A stretch of 64,000 bases of DNA from the NCBI RefSeq assembly GCF_052117125.1, contig NZ_JBQKJT010000006.1:1-64000 (forward strand), given 5' to 3'. Shown in pieces: positions 43,822 to 51,779 of this stretch; position 1 is the stretch's first letter, and each line of letters opens with the position of its first letter. This DNA is from Avoscillospira_A sp052117125. Lineage in GTDB: Bacteria; Bacillota; Clostridia; Oscillospirales; Oscillospiraceae. The notes beneath the pieces are model-generated. The model ran no database searches and was not told the DNA's origin. It saw only the letters and a program-made list of their open reading frames with translations. Both the position numbers and the translations under genes were made by a program.

Positions 43822-45738
43822 TTAACCGGGTTCCCGGACCGTCACGTGCATATGGTCCGCCGCCTCCCGCCAGGACACGCTGTGTCCCGCGCCGTGACTG
43901 CAAAAGATGGAGTCGGCGGGGTTCTCCGTGTCCCGCTCCCGGTCGTAGCCGGAGGCGGCGGCCACGGCCGCGCCGTCGGGACAGACCTCGTAGCCGTCGG
44001 GCTCCAGCTGCAAGCTGCCGCCGCCGCGGGTTTTGGTGGCAAAGTCCCGGCTGAAGGGCAGCATGGGGGCCACGGGACACCGGCCCGTCAGCCGCGTCCA
44101 GCTTCCCACCGTCTCCGGCAGGTCGCAGACGCCGCCCATGCGGGAAATCTCCGTTTGCAGCTTGGCCGCCGTGGACGGGTCGGCCTGGATGGTAAACCGG
44201 TACCAGGGCTCCAACACGAGCGTTTCCGCGTGGAACAATCCGTGACGGATGGCCCGGTAGACAGCCTGACGGAAATCACCGCCCTCCGTGTGCTTGTCAT
44301 GGGCCCGTCCCCCCAGGAGCACCACGTTGACATCGGTGAGCGGCGCGCCCAGCATGGCCCCCACATGGGCCTTTTCCAACACATGGGTCTCGATGAGCCG
44401 CTGCCAGTTCAGCGCCAGATCGTCGGTGGAACAGCGGCTTTCAAAGGTGACGCCGGTCCCTCTGGGGTTGGGCTCCAGCAGCAGCTGGACCTCCGCGTAA
44501 TGGCGCAGCGGTTCAAAGTGGCCGCAGCCCCGGACCGGTTGCGCGATGGTCTCCCGGTAGGCCACCGCCGGTTCCCCAAAGGTCACCTCCAGGTCGTACC
44601 GCTCCTTTACCGTCTGGGTCAGCACGTCCAGCTGCATCTCCCCGGCCACGGCTACATGGAGCTGATGCAGTCCCTCGTTCCATCGAACGGCCAGGGTGGG
44701 CTCCTCGTCCTCCAGCTGCCGGAAGATCTCCAGAAGACGGGTGGGCGCCGCGTCGGCCCGCACCTCCACCAGCAGGGGCGGCGGGGCCACCGATTCCCGA
44801 TGGAGCAGCGTCTCCCCTGCCCGGTCTCCGGCCCGCAGGTCCTGCAGCCCTGTCACCGACACCAGTTCCCCGGCCCGGGCCTCGGCAATCTGCTCCCATT
44901 TGCCGCCCATCTGGCGGCGCAGCTGGTGGACCTTTTCGCCGTTTACAATCTGTCGGGGCCGTAATGTTCCCGACAAAATCTTGCAGCAGCAAACCCGCTC
45001 CTGCTTGTCCCGCCGGATTTGATAGGCCAGCAGCTCCAGGGGGCCGTCGGGGTCGTAGTCCGTCCGGCACAGCCGGTCCAGACCGTCCAGCAGACTGTCG
45101 ATGCCCTCCCCTTTCAGGGCGCTGCCCCGGTACACGGGGAACAGACGCCGTTCCCGGAAGGCCCGTCCGGCAGCGGCCCAGCACGCGCCGTCGTCCAGCG
45201 TCCCCTCCAGATACGATTCCAGCAGGGCGTCGTCGGTCATGGCCACCTGTTCCCGGACCGCATCCGTCAGACCGTCCTGCATCCCACAAAATCCGTCGCC
45301 CCACCGGCGCAGCTGTTCGAGAACGCCGTCGGGGTCGGCCCCGGCCAGGTCGGTTTTATTGAGGAAGCAGAGGACGGGGATGCCCCGCCGCTCCAACAGC
45401 TGCCACAGCCGTTCCGTCCGGGCCGGAATGGGCCCCGACGCGCCGATCACCAGTATGGCCGCGTCCAGCGCCGCCAGACACCGCTCCATCTCCGGCGAGA
45501 AATCGCCGTGGCCCGGCGTGTCCAGCAAAAAATACCGGGTTTCCCCGTGGGAAAACACGGCCTGGGCCGAAAACACCGTGATGCCTCTGGCCCGCTCCAC
45601 GGCGGTGAAGTCCATACAGGCCCCGCCGTCATCCACCCGGCCCACGGACCGCAGCGCGCCGCCCCGGTACAACAGCTGTTCCGACAGGGTGGTCTTGCCG
45701 CCGTCCACCTGGGCCAGAATCCCCAGCGTCACATTCAC
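43822..45738 (-). CDS. Tet(M)-like translational GTPase of unknown role
   Basis: 638 residues, the length of Tet(M)/Tet(O) ribosomal protection proteins, with the EF-G-like domain order. G1 is ILAQVDGGKTTL, where most relatives have AH-x-D-x-GKT; here Gln replaces His. G2 is near RARGITV, G3 is DTPGHGDFSPE and G4 is NKTDLAG. It starts at GTG 45738 with GGAGG upstream, and overlaps the acetyltransferase stop by 4 bp. It is divergent from classical tetracycline-resistance proteins, so resistance should not be assumed. A housekeeping or stress role on the ribosome is equally possible. Confidence 0.82.
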   Translation of the reverse strand: MNVTLGILAQVDGGKTTLSEQLLYRGGALRSVGRVDDGGACMDFTAVERARGITVFSAQAVFSHGETRYFLLDTPGHGDFSPEMERCLAALDAAILVIGASGPIPARTERLWQLLERRGIPVLCFLNKTDLAGADPDGVLEQLRRWGDGFCGMQDGLTDAVREQVAMTDDALLESYLEGTLDDGACWAAAGRAFRERRLFPVYRGSALKGEGIDSLLDGLDRLCRTDYDPDGPLELLAYQIRRDKQERVCCCKILSGTLRPRQIVNGEKVHQLRRQMGGKWEQIAEARAGELVSVTGLQDLRAGDRAGETLLHRESVAPPPLLVEVRADAAPTRLLEIFRQLEDEEPTLAVRWNEGLHQLHVAVAGEMQLDVLTQTVKERYDLEVTFGEPAVAYRETIAQPVRGCGHFEPLRHYAEVQLLLEPNPRGTGVTFESRCSTDDLALNWQRLIETHVLEKAHVGAMLGAPLTDVNVVLLGGRAHDKHTEGGDFRQAVYRAIRHGLFHAETLVLEPWYRFTIQADPSTAAKLQTEISRMGGVCDLPETVGSWTRLTGRCPVAPMLPFSRDFATKTRGGGSLQLEPDGYEVCPDGAAVAAASGYDRERDTENPADSIFCSHGAGHSVSWREAADHMHVTVREPG

Positions 45739-46325
45739 AGCGCCACCTCCCAGCCGTCGGGCAGGCCCTCCAGACACAGGGCAGACCAGTCCATGTCCGG
45801 CGCGGCCTTGGGAAACGCGCCGGGGTCGCCGGGGGGACACAGCCGCTTTTCATACCAGTGGACGCCGTGCCACCGGCCCAGCTTGTAGCCGCAGTCCGGC
45901 AGCACCGCCGTCAGCCGGTAGCCCATGGCCTCGTGGAACCGGCAGCTGGTCTCGTTTTCGCTGGTCACCAGGCCGTACAGCACCTGATAACCCTGCATGG
46001 CCCCCATGCGCTCCAACAGCGTGTAAAAGACCCGTCCCAACCCCTTACCGGCGGCCTCGGGCCGCAGATACACCGATAGATCGGCGGCCCAGCGGTAGGC
46101 CGCCCGTTCAAAGGCCCGGTCCAGATAGGCGTAGCCCAGCAGTTCTCCCGCCTCCTCGGCCACCAGCCATGGGCCGACGGCGGTGATGGTCCGGAACCGG
46201 TTGGTAAAGTCCGCCGCCGTGGGAACGGTGTATTCAAAGGTGATGGGCGTATTCAAAATGTACGGCCCGTAGATGTCCAGGATGCCGGGAACGTCCGATT
46301 CCCGCGCCAGTCGAATGCGTACCAT
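45735..46325 (-). CDS. GNAT N-acetyltransferase, phosphinothricin-acetyltransferase-like
   Basis: 196 residues: IRLARESDVPGILDIYGPYILNTPITFEYTVP is the typical N-terminus of the Pat/MnaT branch, and YLRPEAAGKGLGRVFYTLLERM is the acetyl-CoA pyrophosphate loop. Members acetylate methionine derivatives or phosphinothricin-like amino acids. Start ATG 46325 behind GAGGAA. It is translationally coupled to the GTPase gene. Confidence 0.88.
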   Translation of the reverse strand: MVRIRLARESDVPGILDIYGPYILNTPITFEYTVPTAADFTNRFRTITAVGPWLVAEEAGELLGYAYLDRAFERAAYRWAADLSVYLRPEAAGKGLGRVFYTLLERMGAMQGYQVLYGLVTSENETSCRFHEAMGYRLTAVLPDCGYKLGRWHGVHWYEKRLCPPGDPGAFPKAAPDMDWSALCLEGLPDGWEVAL

Positions 46326-46343
46326 AAATTCCTCCGTCACAAG

Positions 46344-46370
46344 AAAAAGAGCGCCGCCGCGGCAGCGCTC
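46344..46370 (-). terminator. Terminator after the ModE-like gene
   Basis: GAGCGC/GCGCTC stem with GC core, followed by TTTTTCTT on the minus strand. Confidence 0.75.
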
Positions 46371-46421
46371 CAGCAGGCCGGCCCCGTCCTCCGGACGGCG
46401 TGTTCCAATTCAAAAACGCCG

Positions 46422-46787
46422 TTACCGTCCGGCAGAATCGCCGGGGCCTGGAAAGTATTCTGGAAACAGCCGCTCCGCCGCCTCGTTGAGGGCGCGGCAA
46501 TAGGCCCGGTAACCTGCCAGCATGGTCCGGGCCTCGTCGGTCAGTTCCGCGCCGCCGCCATGGCGGCCGCCGGTGGACGACAGCAGCAGCGGGTACCCCA
46601 GGGATTCCTCGCAGCGGCGCACCACGGTCCAGGCCTTGGAATAGGCCATGCCCATGGACTGGGCCGCCGCCCGCAAGGACTTCCGCTCCGCCACCAGCTC
46701 CAACAGCTGGGCGATGCCGGGTCCAAAGCACTTGTCGTCCGTATAAAGCTGTATCCGCACCACAGGGTGCAATTCCGTCTGTTTCAT
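46422..46787 (-). CDS. ModE-like winged-helix regulator (DNA-binding domain only)
   Basis: 121 residues with a LysR/ModE-type winged helix: LLELVAERKSLRAAAQSMGMAYSKAWTVVRRCEESLGYPLL, then the wing GGRHGGGAELTDEAR. It lacks the C-terminal molybdate-binding domains of E. coli ModE. It is divergent from yqeB, the first gene of the selenium/molybdenum-hydroxylase cluster, and may control it. Confidence 0.87.
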   Translation of the reverse strand: MKQTELHPVVRIQLYTDDKCFGPGIAQLLELVAERKSLRAAAQSMGMAYSKAWTVVRRCEESLGYPLLLSSTGGRHGGGAELTDEARTMLAGYRAYCRALNEAAERLFPEYFPGPGDSAGR

Positions 46788-46890
46788 AGGTGTAGTGTAC
46801 CACGGCTTTTTCCCGCCGTCAACCGTTGACCTCCGGCGTCATCGGTGTTATTCTTACAAAAGAATCACGAAACGAAATGAGGATGTTTTT

Positions 46891-47688
46891 ATGCTGGTAT
46901 TGATTCGCGGCGCCGGTGATCTTGCCACCGGCACAGCTCTGCGGCTCCATCGGGCCGGGCTGTCGGTGGTCATGACCGATCTGCCCCACCCCACGGCCAT
47001 CCGCCGCACCGTCTGTTTCTCCGAAGCCATCGTCCATGGCCGCTGCACGGTGGAGGACGTCACCGCCGTAGCCATCGAAACGCCCGACCAGGCCGCCGCC
47101 GTTCTGGCCGACGGCCACATTCCCATCCTGGCCGACCCGGCAGGCACGGCCATTGCCGCTCTGCGCCCCGACGCCGTGGCCGATGTCATTCTGGCCAAGC
47201 GGAACCTGGGCACAAAAATCACCGACGCCCCCATTGTGGTGGCGGCCGGCCCCGGCTTCACCGCCGGTGTGGACTGCCACGCCGTGGTGGAGACCATGCG
47301 GGGCCACTATCTGGGCCGGGTGATCTACGACGGCAGCGCCCAGCCCAACACCAGCGTCCCCGGTCTCATCGGCGGCTTTGCCGGAGAACGGGTCCTGCGG
47401 GCCCCGGCGGACGGCGTGTTCCGCTGCGTCCGGGCCATCGGCGATCAGGTGGAGGCCGGAGACGTGGCGGCCACCGTGGACGGCGTTCCCATGACCTGCA
47501 CCATCGGCGGCATCCTCCGGGGACTGCTGGCCGACGGCACCCCGGTCCACAAGGGCATGAAATCCGGCGACGTGGACCCCCGCTGCGCCATCGATCACTG
47601 TTACTGTGCCTCCGACAAGGCGCTGGCCGTGGGCGGCGGCGTCCTGGAAGCCATCCTCCATTTTGCGTCAAAGAAAGGCGGTATCTGA
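46891..47688 (+). CDS. yqeB: YqeB, selenium-dependent molybdenum hydroxylase accessory protein
   Basis: 265 residues starting MLVLIRGAGDLATGTALRLHRAGLSVVMTDL, the Rossmann start of the EF2563/YqeB family. These proteins occur with selenium-dependent xanthine or purine hydroxylases and are thought to help mature the selenium-containing Mo cofactor. ATG 46891 follows ATGAGGA. selD begins 3 bp after the stop. No hydroxylase structural genes lie in the window. Confidence 0.9.
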   Translation: MLVLIRGAGDLATGTALRLHRAGLSVVMTDLPHPTAIRRTVCFSEAIVHGRCTVEDVTAVAIETPDQAAAVLADGHIPILADPAGTAIAALRPDAVADVILAKRNLGTKITDAPIVVAAGPGFTAGVDCHAVVETMRGHYLGRVIYDGSAQPNTSVPGLIGGFAGERVLRAPADGVFRCVRAIGDQVEAGDVAATVDGVPMTCTIGGILRGLLADGTPVHKGMKSGDVDPRCAIDHCYCASDKALAVGGGVLEAILHFASKKGGI

Positions 47689-47690
47689 AC

Positions 47691-48728
47691 ATGGAATCGG
47701 AAGTCAAACTGACCAAATTGGCCTCCTGCGCCGGGTGCGGTGCGAAAGTAGGCGCGGGCGTGCTGGCCCAGCTACTGGAGGGATTGCCGGTCCACCGGGA
47801 CGAGAATCTTCTGGTGGGCTTCGACAAGTCCGACGACGCCTCGGTGTATCGGATTTCCGACGAGCTGGCGTTGGTCCAGACCGTGGACTTTTTCCCGCCC
47901 ATTGCCGACGACCCGCATCTCTTCGGCCAGATTGCCGCCACCAACGCCCTGTCCGACGTTTACGCCATGGGCGGCGAGCCGAAGCTGGCATTGAATCTCC
48001 TGTGCGTACCGGAGAAAATGCCCAAGGACGCCGTCCATCAGCTGCTGCGGGGCGGCTATGAGAAGGTCTATGAGGCCGGGGCCATCATCACCGGCGGCCA
48101 CAGCATTCTGGACCCGGAGCCCAAATACGGCCTGGCCGTCACGGGCTTTGTCCACCCGGAGAAAATGCTCACCAACAGCGGCGCTAAGCCCGGCGATGTG
48201 CTGCTGCTGACAAAGCCCCTGGGCATCGGCATTCTGACCACGGCGGCCAAGGCTGATCTCTGCCCCGCCGACGCCCTGGCCCTGGCCCACAAGCTCATGA
48301 CGACGCTGAACAAGAGCGCCCGGGACCAGATGGTGCAGTACAACGTTCACGCCTGCACCGACGTGACGGGCTTCGGCTTCCTGGGTCATCTTTTGGAGCT
48401 GGCCCAGGGCAGCGGCGTTGCCGTCACCGTGGACACCGCCGCCATGGATTTGATTCCCGCCGCGCTGGAGCTGGCGGAGATGGGGATTCTGCCGGAGGGT
48501 ATGTACCGCAACCGGAAATTTGCCGAGTGTGCCGTGGATGGCGGCGATGTGTCCCTGGCCGTCCAGGACGTGCTCTACGACCCCCAGACGGCAGGCGGTC
48601 TCCTGATGGCCGTGGACCCGGCCGACGCCGACGCGCTGCTGGCGGCCCTCCGGCCGGTGGTCCCCAGCGCCCAGCGGGTGGGCGTCGTATCGGCATATCA
48701 GGACGGCCCCCGTATCAAACTGATCTGA
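47691..48728 (+). CDS. selD: Selenide, water dikinase (Cys form)
   Basis: Makes selenophosphate from selenide and ATP, the selenium donor for tRNA and for the labile Se of molybdenum hydroxylases. 345 residues. The N-terminal active-site loop KLASCAGCGAKVG has Cys where some organisms use selenocysteine. ATP/metal motifs: LVGFDKSDDASVYRI, QTVDFFPPIADDP, ITGGHSILDPEPKYG and TDVTGFGFLGH. It overlaps the convergent aminotransferase gene by 14 bp at the 3' ends. Confidence 0.95.
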   Translation: MESEVKLTKLASCAGCGAKVGAGVLAQLLEGLPVHRDENLLVGFDKSDDASVYRISDELALVQTVDFFPPIADDPHLFGQIAATNALSDVYAMGGEPKLALNLLCVPEKMPKDAVHQLLRGGYEKVYEAGAIITGGHSILDPEPKYGLAVTGFVHPEKMLTNSGAKPGDVLLLTKPLGIGILTTAAKADLCPADALALAHKLMTTLNKSARDQMVQYNVHACTDVTGFGFLGHLLELAQGSGVAVTVDTAAMDLIPAALELAEMGILPEGMYRNRKFAECAVDGGDVSLAVQDVLYDPQTAGGLLMAVDPADADALLAALRPVVPSAQRVGVVSAYQDGPRIKLI

Positions 48729-49857
48729 CGGCTTCCAATGCCCGATCAATGTCGGTCTCCGTGGAAAAACAGCCCCAGGAGAACCGCACGGTCCCTCTTG
48801 GGAAGGTTCCCAGGGTCTTGTGGGCCGACGGGGCACAGTGGAGGCCGCAGCGGGTGAGAATACCGAAGTCCCGCTCCAACGCCTCGGCCACCTCGGCGTT
48901 GTCCCGCCCGGGAAAGTCGAGACTGACCACCCCCACCCGGCCCTCCACCGTGTCGGGTCCGATGACGGACACGGTGGGAATGGACCGGACGCCGTCCAGG
49001 AACCGGGCTGTCAAGGCCCGGTCGTGGGCGGCAATGGTCTCGATGCCCGTCCATTCCAGATATGCCAGCGCCGCTTCCAGACCGTAGATGCCCGGCACGT
49101 TGGGGGTCCCCGGCTCGAAGCGGTCCGGCATATAGGAGGGGATCTCCTCCGAGTCGGAGGCGCTGCCCGTGCCGCCGGAGATCACGGGTGTCAGCTGGGC
49201 CGCAAAGACCGGGTCCAGCAGCAGCGCCCCCATGCCCGACGGCCCCAGCAGCCCCTTGTGGCCCGGCACCGACAGAGCCGACAGGCCCAGCGCAGAGAAA
49301 TCCACCGGTATATGGCCCGCCGTCTGGGCGCCGTCGAGACAGAACGGAACCCTGTGGCGGTGGCAGATCTCTCCCACCGCCGCCGCGTCCTGAATCGTCC
49401 CGGACACGTTGGAGCCGTGGGCCAGGACCACCAGCCGGGTGTCGGGCCGCAAGGCGTTCTCCACGTCCTTGGGTTCCAGCCGCCCCACGGCGTCGCAGGG
49501 TACCCGTGTGAAGGTCACGCCCTGTCTGGCCAACGCCTGTAAGGGCCGCATGACGGCGTTGTGCTCCATGGAGGATACCACACAGTGGTCCCCTGGCCGC
49601 AGATAGCCCGACAGCACCAGATTGAGGCCCCAGGTGTTGCCCGGCGTCAGCACAGCGTGGGTCATGGGCGCAAACTGGAACAGCCGGCACAGCCGCTGCC
49701 GCAGACGCAGCTCCATCATGCCCGCCGCCTGGGCAGGGCCGTAGACGGACCGGTTCACCGTGGCCCCCACCTCCTCCAGATACCGGGCCATCTGCCGGGG
49801 GACCTGGGGCGGCTTGGGAAAGGATGTGGCGGCGTTGTCCAGATAGACTGTCTCCAT
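48715..49857 (-). CDS. Class V aminotransferase / cysteine desulfurase-like (EF2568 type)
   Basis: About 380 residues: METVYLDNAATSFPKPP start, ALAR-type helix, Schiff-base Lys in LSVPGHKGLLGPSGMG and the C-terminal RCGLHCAPSAHKTLGT, with the catalytic-loop Cys. This matches the NifS-like subfamily found next to yqeB and selD, thought to deliver Se or S for selenium-dependent molybdenum hydroxylases. The ATG at 49857 is preceded by AGGAGGAGG. It is transcribed against selD. Confidence 0.9.
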   Translation of the reverse strand: METVYLDNAATSFPKPPQVPRQMARYLEEVGATVNRSVYGPAQAAGMMELRLRQRLCRLFQFAPMTHAVLTPGNTWGLNLVLSGYLRPGDHCVVSSMEHNAVMRPLQALARQGVTFTRVPCDAVGRLEPKDVENALRPDTRLVVLAHGSNVSGTIQDAAAVGEICHRHRVPFCLDGAQTAGHIPVDFSALGLSALSVPGHKGLLGPSGMGALLLDPVFAAQLTPVISGGTGSASDSEEIPSYMPDRFEPGTPNVPGIYGLEAALAYLEWTGIETIAAHDRALTARFLDGVRSIPTVSVIGPDTVEGRVGVVSLDFPGRDNAEVAEALERDFGILTRCGLHCAPSAHKTLGTFPRGTVRFSWGCFSTETDIDRALEAVRSV

Positions 49858-49916
49858 AGTGGTTCCTCCTCCTGTGATTTTCTCCAGTGTAACACAACGG
49901 ACTGCAAAAGTAAAAC

Positions 49917-49945
49917 TTGCATTTTTCCACACCATGCGTTATCCT
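49917..49945 (+). promoter_or_regulatory. Promoter upstream of yedE
   Basis: TTGCAT (49917-49922), a 17-bp spacer, TATCCT (49940-49945). This would start a leader of about 170 nt in front of yedE. Confidence 0.6.
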
Positions 49946-49969
49946 CATAGGAGAATAACAAACGGCAGT

Positions 49970-50093
49970 CTCACGCCATTGGACAACGGCGCCGGACGAG
50001 GGCGGCTGCTCCGAAGGAACGTTTGACACTTGCCGGAAGGCTGCCCCTTTGGGGCAATCGATTCGGCAAGGGCCGCAGGCACAACGGCGTGGG
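49970..50093 (+). promoter_or_regulatory. Structured 5' leader of yedE, possible riboswitch
   Basis: CTCACGCC (49970-49977) can pair with GGCGTGGG (50086-50093) to close a ~124-nt domain. Inside, TTGCCG (50030-50035) pairs with CGGCAA (50064-50069) and GCCCC (50043-50047) with GGGGC (50051-50055), making a stacked hairpin with an internal loop. There is no ORF. The domain ends about 20 nt before the yedE ribosome site. I do not recognise it as a known riboswitch class. Confidence 0.55.
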
Positions 50094-50122
50094 ACCGCCA
50101 AAACGAAGAAAGAAGGATGACA

Positions 50123-51217
50123 ATGACAAAAAAAATACCGTGGCTCGTGATTCTCACGGGCGTTGTCACGGGCTTGGCGGCCCTGGTGCTGACCAAGGCC
50201 GGTAACCCCGGCAATATGGGCTTCTGTATCGCCTGCTTCCTCCGGGATATCTCCGGCAGCGTGGGCCTCCACACGGCGGCCAAGGTCCAGTACATCCGTC
50301 CCGAGATCATCGGTCTCGTCCTGGGCGCCTGCATCATGGCCCTGGTGCGGGGCGAATTCACGGGCCGCGCCGGTTCCACCCCCGCCCTGCGGTTCGTCAT
50401 CGGCGCGTTCGTCATGGTGGGCGCCTTGGCCTTTCTGGGCTGCCCCCTGCGGATGGTCCTGCGGCTGGGCGGCGGCGACGTGACCGCCATTGCCGGCCTG
50501 TTGGGCTTCGTCGTGGGCATTCTGGTGGGCGTGCTCTTCCTGAAGAAAGGGTTTTCTCTGGGCCGCGCCTACAAGGTCAAGAAAACCGAGGGCTTCGTCC
50601 TACCGGCCATTATGATCTTCCTGCTGGTGCTGCTGCTGGTCAAGCCCGCTTTCCTGTATTTCTCTGAAGCCGGCCCCGGCTCCATGCATGCCGCATTGCC
50701 CATCTCTCTCATCGCCGGTCTGGTGGTGGGCGCGCTGGCCCAGCGCAGCCGCCTGTGTACGGCCGGCGGCATCCGAGACATGATGCTCTTTAAGGATTTC
50801 CACCTGCTGACGGGCCTTCTGGCCATCTTTGTGACGGTTTTGATCGGCAATCTGATTCTGAACCAGTTCAATCCCACCGCCGCCGTACAGCCTGTGGCCC
50901 ACCACGACTATGTGTGGAGTTTTCTGGGTATGGCCCTGGCGGGCTGGGGCTCCACGCTTCTGGGCGGCTGCCCCCTGCGGCAGCTGATCCTGGCCGGTGA
51001 GGGCAACGGCGACAGCGCTGTGACCATCCTGGGCATGATCGTGGGCGCGGCCTTTGCCCACAACTTCGGTCTGGCCGGCAACGCCGACGCCATGACCGAC
51101 GGCGTCTTCACCGCCGGCGGCGTGGCTCCCGCCGGACGCATTGCCGTGGTCCTGGGCCTGGTGGTCCTGGCCGTCATCTCCATCGCCAATCTCTACAGAG
51201 GAGGAAAGCAGAAATGA
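50123..51217 (+). CDS. yedE: YedE-type putative selenium transporter
   Basis: 364-residue membrane protein with about ten hydrophobic segments, of the YeeE/YedE family linked to selenium utilisation. Conserved Cys motifs: GFCIACFLRDISG, GCPLRMVLRLGGGD, SRLCTAGGIRDM and GGCPLRQLILAGEGNGD. These resemble the Cys relay of thiosulfate transporter YeeE. ATG 50123 is chosen because AGAAGG lies 6 bp upstream; the ATG at 50117 abuts that site. The TusA-like gene starts inside its stop codon region (4-bp overlap). Confidence 0.92.
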   Translation: MTKKIPWLVILTGVVTGLAALVLTKAGNPGNMGFCIACFLRDISGSVGLHTAAKVQYIRPEIIGLVLGACIMALVRGEFTGRAGSTPALRFVIGAFVMVGALAFLGCPLRMVLRLGGGDVTAIAGLLGFVVGILVGVLFLKKGFSLGRAYKVKKTEGFVLPAIMIFLLVLLLVKPAFLYFSEAGPGSMHAALPISLIAGLVVGALAQRSRLCTAGGIRDMMLFKDFHLLTGLLAIFVTVLIGNLILNQFNPTAAVQPVAHHDYVWSFLGMALAGWGSTLLGGCPLRQLILAGEGNGDSAVTILGMIVGAAFAHNFGLAGNADAMTDGVFTAGGVAPAGRIAVVLGLVVLAVISIANLYRGGKQK

Positions 51218-51420
51218 TCGATGCAAGAGGTCTCGCCTGTCCCATGCCCGTGGTCATGGTGCAGAAAGCCGTCAAGGACGGCGCGCCCGCCACGGTGGAA
51301 GTGCTGGTGGACAACCAGTGCGCCGTGGAAAATATCACCCGCTACGCCTCCCATCAGGGCTATCGCGTCTCCGTGCAGGAGCAGGAGAACGAGGAATTCG
51401 CCCTGACGCTGACCAAGTGA
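51214..51420 (+). CDS. yedF: TusA/SirA-like sulfur or selenium carrier (YedF N-domain type)
   Basis: 68 residues with the TusA signature DARGLACPMPVVMVQKA, whose Cys carries persulfide or perselenide. It corresponds to the first domain of YedF; the C-terminal DsrE-like half of longer YedF proteins is missing. It is translationally coupled to yedE and followed one base later by the DUF3343 gene. Confidence 0.9.
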   Translation: MIDARGLACPMPVVMVQKAVKDGAPATVEVLVDNQCAVENITRYASHQGYRVSVQEQENEEFALTLTK

Positions 51421-51421
51421 T

Positions 51422-51664
51422 ATGCAGTACGTGGCCACATTCCACACCCATCTGAGCGCCATGCTCACCTGTCAGGCGCTCCAGGACCACGCCGTGGACG
51501 CCCGGATGTCCCCGGTCCCCCGGGCCCTCAGCTCCTCCTGCGGCACCTGTGTCCGCTACGAAGCCGCCGATCCCTGCCGCGGCCTGCTGGATGCGGACCT
51601 GGAGGCGGTCTACGAGGAACAGAACGGTTCCTACAGACTTTTGTTCTCCGGCGACAGTCATTGA
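51422..51664 (+). CDS. DUF3343 small protein, putative Se/S carrier
   Basis: 80 residues: YVATFHTHLSAMLTCQALQDHAVDARMSPVPRALSSSCGTCVRY. The pair of Cys in SSCGTC and the small compact fold match DUF3343, frequently encoded with yedE and yedF. It is likely a selenium/sulfur trafficking partner. Last gene before a strong terminator. Confidence 0.85.
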   Translation: MQYVATFHTHLSAMLTCQALQDHAVDARMSPVPRALSSSCGTCVRYEAADPCRGLLDADLEAVYEEQNGSYRLLFSGDSH

Positions 51665-51728
51665 CGGCATTTTCACCAAAGGCATCAGGTTAAACAATTT
51701 GATACCCGTCATTTTGTACAGAACAGAG

Positions 51729-51764
51729 ATCCTGCTTGTCCCCCGTTGACAAGCAGGATTTTTC
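51729..51764 (+). terminator. Terminator of the selenium operon
   Basis: ATCCTGCTTGTC-CCCCGTT-GACAAGCAGGAT followed by TTTTT: a perfect 12-bp stem. Its second arm overlaps the -35 box of the next promoter. Confidence 0.93.
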
Positions 51765-51773
51765 TGCTATACT
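51746..51773 (+). promoter_or_regulatory. Promoter of the large non-coding transcript
   Basis: TTGACA (51746-51751), a 16-bp spacer and TATACT (51768-51773). Transcription should begin near 51780. The -35 hexamer lies inside the preceding terminator stem. Confidence 0.75.
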
Positions 51774-51779
51774 GAAGTC

